A stretch of DNA of 64,000 bases, taken from contig DASVTY010000012.1 in assembly GCA_036387315.1 (NCBI GenBank), positions 1-64,000 of the forward strand, read 5' to 3'. A program made the position numbers and the translations under genes. The notes under the pieces are model-generated. The model ran no database searches. It was not told where the DNA came from and saw only the letters and a list, made by a program, of their open reading frames with translations. The first letter of the stretch is position 1, and the number at the start of each line of letters is the position of its first letter. Of this stretch, positions 1 to 6,954 are shown piece after piece. This stretch comes from JALZCH01 sp036387315 (lineage in GTDB: Bacteria; Acidobacteriota; Blastocatellia; Pyrinomonadales; Pyrinomonadaceae).

Positions 1-28
1 CTTTTTTTCTTATGAAATTGTTAAAGTT

Positions 29-379
29 TTACTGAATCGAAACGGTCAAAGTAAATCTCGTTGCGCGGTTGCCGTGATTGTCAATGTCAATATAAACGTC
101 GCCGTTTCGTTCAACCACGCGGCTGAACTGCGAATCGTGCAAATTGCCTTGCGTAAAATCAACTCTGCCGTTCCCGGAACTCAAAGTAGCCGTCAGAGTT
201 TGACCGCGCCGGGCGCGCAAAACATAGCTTCTCATCCCGTTTGCCGCGAGATTGCCGCTGACGGACGCCGAATTGCTTCCGCGCCGGAATTGAATCCGGG
301 CTTGGGCGAAAACGTCCGAACCTGTCAAAATCAAAACCAAAGATACAACTGACAATGAAAAACCGATTTTTTTCAACAT
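29..379 (-). CDS. small secreted protein, unknown function
   Basis: 116 residues. Residues 1-27 form a Sec signal peptide (MLKKIG basic start, hydrophobic core, cleavage near VFAQA). The mature part of about 90 residues alternates polar and hydrophobic residues as in a small beta sandwich, and resembles the C-terminal domains of secreted proteins that carry a negatively charged cap, but I do not recognise a family. No cysteines follow the signal, so it is not a lipoprotein. The start is the ATG at 379, preceded by a GGAGAA ribosome site. It is probably periplasmic or exported. Function unknown. Confidence 0.7.
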   Translation of the reverse strand: MLKKIGFSLSVVSLVLILTGSDVFAQARIQFRRGSNSASVSGNLAANGMRSYVLRARRGQTLTATLSSGNGRVDFTQGNLHDSQFSRVVERNGDVYIDIDNHGNRATRFTLTVSIQ

Positions 380-517
380 TTCTAATTCTCCTTTTCAAAA
401 TCGAAAAACAATCGCGCAACTTTAATTCGATTTCGGAGAAAATGCAATGCGAGAGAACGATTTACCGAAAACCAGAGCGGTTATGGAATCAGTGTCCGGT
501 TAAGTCAGGCATCAGAG

Positions 518-583
518 TCAGTACCGCGAACGGTAGTGAGCGGGTCAATTAACAAACCCGCTCACTACCGTTCGCGGTACTGA
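518..583. repeat. 28-bp perfect inverted repeat
   Basis: The arms at 518-545 and 556-583 are exact reverse complements separated by 10 bases, so the transcript would fold into a very stable hairpin in either direction. It lies between the convergent-free ends of two minus-strand genes (29-379 and 618-947). Length and GC content (higher than surroundings) fit a REP-like dispersed palindrome; it may also act as a terminator for the PilZ gene. There is no T-run typical of an intrinsic terminator. Confidence 0.8.
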
Positions 584-617
584 TACGGACATACTATGTT
601 GATTCGCTCTAATTGAA

Positions 618-947
618 TCAATAAGCGAATTCGAGACGCTGTTTTTGAATGTAAGAATCGAGCATCCAGCGGTCGTCCGGCGACAAATCCAAAAATTGAA
701 CGCCGAAACCCTGACCGTCGCGCGAGTTTTTGACAATCGCCGTACAGGTCAAAAAACGCCCGGCTTCAGGCAATTTAAAACGAAGACTCAAGACGCTGCC
801 GACCGAATAATGCTGCGCGGTTTCAATAAAAGCTCCGCCGACGCTTAAATCCGAAAGTTTTTCATCGGCGCGCGTGAAAATGCCGTCTTGTCCAATCCAA
901 AGCTCGCTTGCGACGCTCGAACGGGGATGCTGTCTTCTGTCTTGCAT
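618..947 (-). CDS. PilZ domain protein
   Basis: 109 residues, essentially a single PilZ domain. The c-di-GMP binding signatures are visible: a basic RRQHPR stretch at residues 4-9 and a DLSVGG motif (D/NxSxxG type) near residue 33. PilZ proteins bind cyclic di-GMP and pass the signal to motility or exopolysaccharide machinery in the cytoplasm. No partner domain is fused. It stands alone on the minus strand, divergent from larC. The large exopolysaccharide locus starting at 9.9 kb is a possible but unproven target. Confidence 0.85.
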   Translation of the reverse strand: MQDRRQHPRSSVASELWIGQDGIFTRADEKLSDLSVGGAFIETAQHYSVGSVLSLRFKLPEAGRFLTCTAIVKNSRDGQGFGVQFLDLSPDDRWMLDSYIQKQRLEFAY

Positions 948-1091
948 AGATTTTTAATTGCTGCGAAAGGTCGAGGTTAAATGATGCGGGCAACAAGAGG
1001 ATTCCCAAATAGAAAATACTCCTTTTATATAAAAGTTTAAAGAGAAAATTTTTCCGCTTTTCCACCAACTTTCTTTGCTAAAATCGGCGGG

Positions 1092-2294
1092 ATGAAAACT
1101 TTATATTTCGATTGTTTTGCGGGCGCGAGCGGCGATATGATTTTGGGTGCGCTTGTGGCGCTCGGAATTGACCGCGAAATTTTAATCGAGCAATTAAAAC
1201 TGCTCAATCTCGACGGATGGCAAATCGAATTTTCCACGGTTGATCGCTCGGGCATCAGCGCGAATTTCGCGCGCGTTACCGTTCCGCACGAGCATCAGCA
1301 CCGGCATCTTCACACTATCGTAAAAATCATTTCCGATTCCGGTTTGAGCGAAACGGTCAAAAAGCGCGCGATTCAAATTTTTACCAAACTTGCGGAAGCC
1401 GAAGCGCGCGTCCACGGAATTGCAATCGAAAAAGTGCATTTTCACGAAGTCGGCGCGATGGACGCGATTTTGGATGTCGTCGGGGCTTGCGTCGGTTTTG
1501 AAATGCTCGGCGTCGAACGTTTCGTTTCTTCAAAATTAAATGTTGGCAGCGGCTTTGTCCGAATGGCGCACGGCAATTTTCCCATTCCGCCGCCCGCTGT
1601 CGTCGAATTATTAAAAGAAAAGCGCGCCCCCGTTTATTCGACTGAAATTACGGGCGAACTTTTAACGCCGACCGGCGCGGCGATAATTTCAACCGTTTGC
1701 GAAGAATTCGGCGTTCTTGACGATTTACAAATCGAAAAAACAGGCTACGGCGCAGGCTCGCGTGAATACAAAGATTTTCCAAACGTGCTCCGACTGATTT
1801 TTGGAGAAACGAACAACGAACAACGAACAACGAACAACGAACAAATCGAAAAACTAACTTTGCTGGAAACGAATATTGACGATTTGTCGCCGGAGATTTC
1901 CGGGTTTGTTTTGGAAAGAGCTTTTGCGGCGGGCGCTCTGGACGTTTGGTTCGCGCCGATTGTGATGAAAAAATCGCGCCCCGCCGTGCAGATTTCGATT
2001 TTGTGCCGCCCGGCAGATAAAGAAAAGTTTTTACAATTATTATTTCGTGAAACTTCAACGCTCGGCGTGCGCGAAACCGAAATCAAACGCTACGCATTGC
2101 CGCGCGAAACAGTTAGGGTTGAAACCGTTTTCGGCGCGATTGATGTCAAAGCTGCTAAATCAAACGGCAAAATTCTAAAAGCCGCGCCGGAATACGAACA
2201 ATGTCGCGCTGCCGCTCTCGAATTTGACGTTCCTTTGCGCGAAGTCGAGCGAGCGGCGTTAAAAGCATTTGAAGAAACGTTGGAAAACGGTTGA
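1092..2294 (+). CDS. larC: LarC-like nickel-pincer cofactor (NPN) nickel insertion protein
   Basis: 400 residues. Begins with the family hallmark FDCFAGASGDM, followed by HFHEVGAMDAILDVVG and, in the second half, LETNIDDLSPE and KKSRPAVQI, all typical of LarC, the CTP-dependent enzyme that inserts nickel into the pincer nucleotide cofactor of lactate racemase and related epimerases. In Lactobacillus LarC1 and LarC2 are joined by a programmed frameshift; here they form one continuous frame. Residues about 240-252 (ETNNEQRTTNNEQ) are encoded by five copies of a 7-bp repeat and sit in the linker between the halves. larB and larE are not in the window, so they must lie elsewhere or be absent. Confidence 0.9.
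   Translation: MKTLYFDCFAGASGDMILGALVALGIDREILIEQLKLLNLDGWQIEFSTVDRSGISANFARVTVPHEHQHRHLHTIVKIISDSGLSETVKKRAIQIFTKLAEAEARVHGIAIEKVHFHEVGAMDAILDVVGACVGFEMLGVERFVSSKLNVGSGFVRMAHGNFPIPPPAVVELLKEKRAPVYSTEITGELLTPTGAAIISTVCEEFGVLDDLQIEKTGYGAGSREYKDFPNVLRLIFGETNNEQRTTNNEQIEKLTLLETNIDDLSPEISGFVLERAFAAGALDVWFAPIVMKKSRPAVQISILCRPADKEKFLQLLFRETSTLGVRETEIKRYALPRETVRVETVFGAIDVKAAKSNGKILKAAPEYEQCRAAALEFDVPLREVERAALKAFEETLENG
1809..1843 (+). repeat. in-gene heptamer repeat, 5 x ACGAACA
   Basis: Five exact tandem copies of ACGAACA within larC, 35 bp, encoding TNNEQRTTNNEQ in the interdomain linker. The period is seven, not a multiple of three, so the peptide repeats only every 21 bases. It belongs with the other 7-bp-period repeats in this window (9074, 13409, 23689). 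Confidence 0.9.
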
Positions 2295-2319
2295 TTGGCA
2301 GCGCGCTGCGAAAGAAAAT

Positions 2320-2350
2320 GAGAGTACAAGCTTTTCAGGTTTGTACTCTC
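2320..2350. terminator. hairpin between convergent genes
   Basis: GAGAGTACAA at 2320-2329 pairs perfectly with TTGTACTCTC at 2341-2350 around an 11-base loop. It lies between the larC stop (2294) and the end of the convergent charged-protein gene (2364), where a bidirectional terminator is expected. No clear T-run, so it may be a simple palindrome. Confidence 0.55.
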
Positions 2351-2363
2351 GACGGCGATATAA

Positions 2364-2720
2364 TCATTCGCTTTTATTCGATTTTTTCTTCGGTTTGTCC
2401 TTTCCGTTGTCTTCGCTGTTATCGGAATCGCGTTTCTTGGCTTTCGGCTCGTCCTGATTGCTTTTCGGATCGGATTTGTCGGGGTCTGAATCTTTTGATT
2501 CTAAGCTCGATTCGCGCCGATTTTTGGCTTTTTCTTTTCCTTCGATTGTCCCTGATGTAGTTTTTTTGTTTTTATCGCCCTTTTTTGATTCGGCATTTCC
2601 GGTGTTTTCTTGATCGGCGTTTTCACCGATTCCGGTTGGGTTTATTAATTGTCCATTGACTTCGGTTGCTCCAGCGCTCACTTCATCTTTTCCGGTTATA
2701 GTTTTTGATTTATCTGGCAT
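2364..2720 (-). CDS. highly charged low-complexity hypothetical protein
   Basis: 118 residues made almost wholly of Lys, Glu, Asp, Ser, Asn, Gly and Pro, with no cysteine, no tryptophan and almost no hydrophobic residues, so it should be intrinsically disordered and cytoplasmic. The C-terminal half is mixed-charge KSDPKSNQDEPKAKK-like sequence. A GGAG ribosome site lies 7-8 bases before the ATG at 2720, which supports real translation. It resembles bacterial hydrophilin or LEA-like stress proteins only in composition. Function unknown. Confidence 0.6.
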   Translation of the reverse strand: MPDKSKTITGKDEVSAGATEVNGQLINPTGIGENADQENTGNAESKKGDKNKKTTSGTIEGKEKAKNRRESSLESKDSDPDKSDPKSNQDEPKAKKRDSDNSEDNGKDKPKKKSNKSE

Positions 2721-2794
2721 AAATTTAGCTCCACAAAATATTTTTCGTTTAAATTTATGATTTTGTGTCTGAAAATTTAGTACGCAGGCGTACT

Positions 2795-3478
2795 TTAGCC
2801 GGTAAATTTATAGCCCAATCCGTGAACCGTGATGATATATTGCGGGCGGCGCGGATTCGGTTCGAGCTTTTGCCTGAGCCAGGCGATGTGAACGTCAACG
2901 GTTCGCGTCGTCGGCGTTGCATCGTAGCCCCAAACTTCGTCGAGCAATTCGTCTCTGGAAAGCATTTTGCCGCGATGCTCAATCAAATGCTGCAATAGTT
3001 TGAATTCCAAAGCTGACAGTTCAACGGGCAAATCGTCTTTTCTGACTTCGGCGCGGCGAAAATCAATTGAGATTGAGCCGAAATTGTAAGTTTCCGGTTG
3101 ATTGTTCTGATTTTTTTGCGGCGAGCGGCGCAGGAGAGCTTCGATTCGGGCGAGCAATTCGAGAACTTCAAACGGCTTGGTCAAATAATCGTCCGCGCCG
3201 AGCTTTAATCCGAGAACTTTGTCAATCGTTTCGCCGCGCGCCGTGAGCATTAAAATCGGCGTCGCAACGTTTTGACGGCGCAGATCACGGCACACATCGA
3301 GACCGTTTTTCTTCGGCAGCATTACGTCCAAAATGATTAAATCGAAATCGCCCGAAATCGCCCGACGCTCGCCGCTCTCGCCATCGGCGGCGGTTTCGAC
3401 CGCAAAGCCTTCGCTTTCAAGCCGGTCGGTCAGCGTCAGAATTAATCCGGGTTCGTCTTCGACGAGTAAAACTTTCAA
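2795..3478 (-). CDS. OmpR/PhoB-family response regulator
   Basis: 227 residues. Receiver domain at 1-120 with the acidic pair E7/D8, phosphoacceptor D51 in LIILDVMLP, TARGE and YLTKPFE lysine; winged-helix DNA-binding domain at about 130-226 ending GYKF, with the DELLDEVWGYD and RTVDVHIAWLRQKLE signatures. It starts at a TTG in the expected position (MKVLLVEDEP) without a clear Shine-Dalgarno, because a dispersed inverted repeat occupies the gap. It follows the histidine kinase gene and is presumably its cognate regulator. Confidence 0.93.
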   Translation of the reverse strand: MKVLLVEDEPGLILTLTDRLESEGFAVETAADGESGERRAISGDFDLIILDVMLPKKNGLDVCRDLRRQNVATPILMLTARGETIDKVLGLKLGADDYLTKPFEVLELLARIEALLRRSPQKNQNNQPETYNFGSISIDFRRAEVRKDDLPVELSALEFKLLQHLIEHRGKMLSRDELLDEVWGYDATPTTRTVDVHIAWLRQKLEPNPRRPQYIITVHGLGYKFTG

Positions 3479-3490
3479 GTTTAAATTAAA

Positions 3491-3580
3491 CGCGGAGATG
3501 CAGAGACAGAGAGAAATAAATTGAAAAACAATTTACAGAATTTCAGTTTTTAAAATCTCTTTGTCTATATGTCTCTGCGG
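3491..3580. repeat. inverted repeat spanning kinase-regulator junction
   Basis: Imperfect arms at 3491-3514 (CGCGGAGATGCAGAGACAG) and 3556-3580 (complement reads CCGCAGAGACATATAGAC). The right arm codes for the last residues of the histidine kinase (after EKEP) and the left arm fills the gap before the response regulator. The GCAGAGAC wording is that of a dispersed palindrome type, not of either protein family. Confidence 0.7.
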
Positions 3581-5464
3581 TTCCTTTTCCGGCAAAGCGG
3601 CTGGAATCTCGATTGTAAATCGGCTGCCTTTGCCCGTTTCGCTTTTGACTCGAATCTCGCCGCCGTGCGCTTCGATGATTTGTTTGACGAGACTTAAACC
3701 GAGTCCGTTTCCGTGAATTTGTTCGCTTACGGCTTTCCGTCCGCGATAAAACGGCTCGAATATTTGACGCAGCTCGCGCGGTTCGATTCCGAATCCTTTG
3801 TCCTCGACCGAAATCGAAACGCGCCCGCGTTCCTGTCGCGCCGAAATTTTAATCCAGCGGCTGCCGTTGCTGTATTTCAGAGCGTTGCTGACGAGATTTT
3901 GAATTGATTGTTTGAGCGCGTTCGGATCAGCCGAGATATTGGGCAAATCGGCGGTAATTTGTTTTTCAACCGTAAAATCTTTTTCTTCAATTACGGGCTG
4001 ACAATCGGCTAAAACCGCTTCGATTAAAGTTGGAATGGAAACAATTTGAAAATCGTATTTTTTGCGGCGCGAGCGCGCTCCGGCAAATTCTAAAATCTGC
4101 TCAACCATTTCCGTCAAACGATTTCCTTCGCGGCGCAGCAGTTTGCCGTATCGTTCGATTTGCTGCGGCGTGTTGACGATTCCGTCGGCTAGATTATCGC
4201 CCGCCGAACAAATCACGGCGACCGGCGTGCGAAATTCGTGCGTTACCGAAGAAACGAAATCGAGCTGGCGCTGCGCCGCCCGCGTGGCGCGGTGCGCCGA
4301 AACAATCAGCAAAACGACGCTCGCGCCGAGCAAAGCGAGCATTCCAAAACTGATTCCGAGATTGTGCCAGCGGGTTTTATTGACAAAGCTTTCGAGCGAG
4401 CCGTCGGCGTGGCTGACTTTTAAAAGCCATCTGCCCGGCGATCCTTCTCTTGTGTAAGAAATCGTTTCTTTCTCTTCATTTCGTGAAAGTTGAAAATGCA
4501 AATCTCCGTTTGAATTTGTTCCTTTTAACCGGAGAGGCTGTTTTTCTCTTCTTTCGATTTTTGATTGAAAAACTATCGTACCTTCTTTTTTTGTTTGAAC
4601 TCGCGGCAGCGGAGAGCTTAAAAGCAAAATATTTGACGAATCGGGACTGATTTCAAAAAATCCGGCAGCGGCGTCGGCTTTGGAAAAATCGAAATTTTCC
4701 TGCGATTGATAAATCGCCTTTTCCTTTTCATTGCCGTTAAAAATCGCAAACGCGAAATTTGAATCGGAAAAATGACGACGCGCCAGCTCTGGAATGACTT
4801 CGTTTTTGATAGCTTCCGAATTTAATTTAACAATAAGAAAATTGCCGCCGTTTATCTCGTGAGTTTTAATTGTTATGCGCTTTTCTTCGGGAACAATTTG
4901 ATCTTTTCGCTCGAAAAAGGGAATCAGCAAAGCCGGAATTTCCGGGGCAACTGTATCGAAACTGCGAGTAAACGGCAGCGGAGCTTCGGATTTTGATTCG
5001 TCGTTGATTTTATCGAGCAGCGGCTTTAATTCATCGTTCCATGAACCGGCGGAAAATTGTTTTTCCGCAACGTCGTATCGAGTTAACTGCCGCTCGCCGT
5101 TTTCGCTCTCTTTCGTGACGTAAATTTCCGAGACGAGCGCGGAAAACTGCGTTTGTTTTTGCCACAGCGCGTAACGCTCGGAAAGTTTGTCGGCATCTTC
5201 GGCGTCCTCCAAATCAAACTGAAACGCAAAAAACGCTTTGGTCATTTCCGCGTTAAAATCCTGCCCGAAACGCCGCGCATCGGTTTGCAGACGTGCCTGC
5301 ATTCGTTCGCGCTCGGCTGTGCTGATTTCTCCTAGCCAGCGATATTGCAATGTCGCCAAAACTCCGAGCAGCACCGGCAGCAGCAAAGCCAGCAAAACGG
5401 TTAAAGACAATTTGTCGCGCAGAAACTTCAACACAAAAAGAATCCTAGCACGAAAATTTCTCAT
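3533..5464 (-). CDS. membrane sensor histidine kinase
   Basis: 643 residues from the ATG at 5464; an in-frame TTG six codons upstream is possible. TM1 at about residues 18-40, a periplasmic sensor region of roughly 320 residues with no recognised fold, TM2 near 368-390, then HisKA with His409 in VTHEFRTP and HATPase_c with N box NLVSNALKYS, DKGFGIEP and GNGLGLSLVKQIIEAHGG. It autophosphorylates and should pass phosphate to the regulator gene just downstream. The C-terminal tail after the ATPase domain (about 20 residues) is encoded by a dispersed repeat arm. The stimulus is unknown. Confidence 0.92.
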   Translation of the reverse strand: MRNFRARILFVLKFLRDKLSLTVLLALLLPVLLGVLATLQYRWLGEISTAERERMQARLQTDARRFGQDFNAEMTKAFFAFQFDLEDAEDADKLSERYALWQKQTQFSALVSEIYVTKESENGERQLTRYDVAEKQFSAGSWNDELKPLLDKINDESKSEAPLPFTRSFDTVAPEIPALLIPFFERKDQIVPEEKRITIKTHEINGGNFLIVKLNSEAIKNEVIPELARRHFSDSNFAFAIFNGNEKEKAIYQSQENFDFSKADAAAGFFEISPDSSNILLLSSPLPRVQTKKEGTIVFQSKIERREKQPLRLKGTNSNGDLHFQLSRNEEKETISYTREGSPGRWLLKVSHADGSLESFVNKTRWHNLGISFGMLALLGASVVLLIVSAHRATRAAQRQLDFVSSVTHEFRTPVAVICSAGDNLADGIVNTPQQIERYGKLLRREGNRLTEMVEQILEFAGARSRRKKYDFQIVSIPTLIEAVLADCQPVIEEKDFTVEKQITADLPNISADPNALKQSIQNLVSNALKYSNGSRWIKISARQERGRVSISVEDKGFGIEPRELRQIFEPFYRGRKAVSEQIHGNGLGLSLVKQIIEAHGGEIRVKSETGKGSRFTIEIPAALPEKEPQRHIDKEILKTEIL

Positions 5465-5494
5465 TGAAATCTTGTAAAACAAACATTTTACATT

Positions 5495-5522
5495 CTTAAC
5501 AAATTCTTTGCGAAGCCTTAAC
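5495..5522. promoter_or_regulatory. possible response-regulator direct repeat
   Basis: CTTAAC occurs at 5495-5500 and again at 5517-5522, exactly 22 bases apart, that is two helical turns on the same DNA face. OmpR-family regulators often bind direct half-sites. The pair lies in the divergent space between the kinase gene and the secreted protein gene and overlaps the putative promoter of the latter. Inference only. Confidence 0.3.
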
Positions 5523-5536
5523 CTATTTATTATAAA
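5508..5536 (+). promoter_or_regulatory. putative sigma-70 promoter of secreted protein gene
   Basis: TTGCGA (5508-5513), 17-base spacer, TATAAA (5531-5536), about 70 bases before the ATG at 5607. The region is AT-rich as expected. Confidence 0.4.
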
Positions 5537-5606
5537 TTCGGGCGATGATGATTATCGAAAACGAGCAACAGGCTCGAAACCCTGGAAATCCTGAGAGGTA
5601 AAAAAA

Positions 5607-6644
5607 ATGAGGAAATTATTAGCTATTTGTTTGTGTTCGATGTTCGTCATCGGCGACGCGGCGATTTGCAGTTTGCAATCGGCGCAAGCGAGAGCTTCGC
5701 GCGACGAGCGCGCCGAAGCCGTTTTAAGACAAGCGCGCGAAGCGCTCGGCGGCAGCGCGGTGATTGACGCCGTGCAGAATTTATTAATCAACGGCAGAGC
5801 CAGTCACAAAATTAAAACACCGGACGGTCAAGAGCATTCATTTGACGGAAACGTCGAGATGGCTCTAGAAACTTCGGGCAAACTACACAGAAACTTCAAA
5901 ATCGGCGACGAAGCTAATCTGGCAGCCGAATCGGGCAAAAAAGTCTTCGTCAGAAATCTCGAAGTATCTGTTCACAGAAAACCGGACGGCGCCGAGCCGG
6001 AAAAATTTCAAAAACGACTTGCCGGGCATGGCGACGAATTATCGAGACTTCTTTTCGGACTTTTGTTGAAAACGTCGCCGGGTTTGAATGCGATTTACAA
6101 TTACGCGGGCGAAGGCAGCGTTGACGGAACTGCGGCGGATATTGTCGAAGCGAGCAGCGACAACGGTTTTGCCGTTAAACTTTATGTTGACAAAAACACG
6201 CATCTTCCGTTGATGATGAGCTATCGCGCAAACAAACCGGTGCGGTTCGTTATAAACCGCGAAGGCGCGGCGGGCACGGTCGAAAAAGATGTAATGGTTT
6301 TCCGGCATACTTTACCGGAAGGCGAAAAAATCAGCGGCGACGGCGGAAATAGAATTATTATCCGCAAAAAAGACGAAAACGGAAACATTTCCGAAACCGT
6401 CAAAGCTGGCGAAGAAATGCCGCGCATCCAGCTTGAAGAAGCCGAATTTCAAGTGCGCTTTTCGGATTATCGCAGCGTCAACGGTTTGATGCTTCCGCAC
6501 CGCATCGCTCAAACCGTCAACGGCGAAGCGGGCGAAACGATGACGATTGAAAGCTATCAAGTTAATGCTCAAAATCTGAGCGAAAAATTCAAGGAAACGG
6601 GCAGAGAAAATTTCACCTTTGTTCGCAAACCCGCCCAAAAATAA
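5607..6644 (+). CDS. secreted hypothetical protein, LolA-like character
   Basis: 345 residues with an N-terminal signal peptide (MRKLLAICLCSMFVIG...AQA, cleavage about residue 29). The mature protein begins with a helix (ERAEAVLRQAREALGG) followed by repeated beta-strand patterns such as LLINGRASHKI and FQVRFSDYRSVNGLMLPHRI, the pattern of periplasmic lipoprotein-carrier-like (LolA/outer-membrane sorting) or DUF-type acidobacterial proteins. No lipobox. A strong GAGAGG ribosome site precedes the ATG. It diverges from the two-component genes and ends before a good terminator. Function not known. Confidence 0.7.
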   Translation: MRKLLAICLCSMFVIGDAAICSLQSAQARASRDERAEAVLRQAREALGGSAVIDAVQNLLINGRASHKIKTPDGQEHSFDGNVEMALETSGKLHRNFKIGDEANLAAESGKKVFVRNLEVSVHRKPDGAEPEKFQKRLAGHGDELSRLLFGLLLKTSPGLNAIYNYAGEGSVDGTAADIVEASSDNGFAVKLYVDKNTHLPLMMSYRANKPVRFVINREGAAGTVEKDVMVFRHTLPEGEKISGDGGNRIIIRKKDENGNISETVKAGEEMPRIQLEEAEFQVRFSDYRSVNGLMLPHRIAQTVNGEAGETMTIESYQVNAQNLSEKFKETGRENFTFVRKPAQK

Positions 6645-6668
6645 GTCAAAATAAAACCCTCCAAAAGT

Positions 6669-6709
6669 AAAATCCCGCAAAGTTTGTAATTTAAACTTTG
6701 CGGGATTTT
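6669..6709. terminator. intrinsic terminator, bidirectional
   Basis: AAAATCCCGCAAAGTTT pairs with AAACTTTGCGGGATTTT, giving a 17-bp stem with a short loop and T-run on both strands, 25 bases after the stop of the gene at 5607-6644. Confidence 0.85.
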
Positions 6710-6737
6710 CTTTGAGTCGCGGAGCGACTGTTTGAAT

Positions 6738-6884
6738 TTAGCCGTGTCTTTTAAGCACGGAAAAAGTAGCGAAACAAATTACGTCGCGTCAGCGACGCTT
6801 GAATACAAAAACCTGGAGTCAGTCGTCGCTAACGCGACGCGCATATGCAATCTCTCTTAGCCGTGCCTTAAAAGACACGGCTAA
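6738..6884. repeat. nested palindromic repeat element
   Basis: Outer arms 6738-6760 and 6857-6884 share TTAGCCGTGTCTTTTAAG-GCACGG as reverse complements, and the right arm is itself palindromic. Inner arms GTCGCGTCAGCGACG (about 6784-6798) and CGTCGCTAACGCGACGC (about 6824-6840) also pair. This fills most of the 310-base gap between the gene ending at 6644 and mutS ending at 6955; apart from the terminator at 6669 nothing else was seen there. It looks like a non-coding dispersed element with no transposase. Confidence 0.7.
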
Positions 6885-6954
6885 TTTCATAATGCCGCAT
6901 ACGCGGCGGTTATGAATTGGCGGATTCTTCAAAATAAGAATGAGCTTTGAAAAA

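Noticed and set aside
1809..1843. Tandem repeat in larC as a possible CRISPR array
   Set aside because: Units are 7 bp with no spacers and lie in a coding frame.
1648..2086. Ser/Arg-rich minus-strand frames opposite larC
   Set aside because: Both are shadows of the larC coding strand.
6738..6884. Insertion sequence
   Set aside because: No transposase frame lies between the inverted arms.
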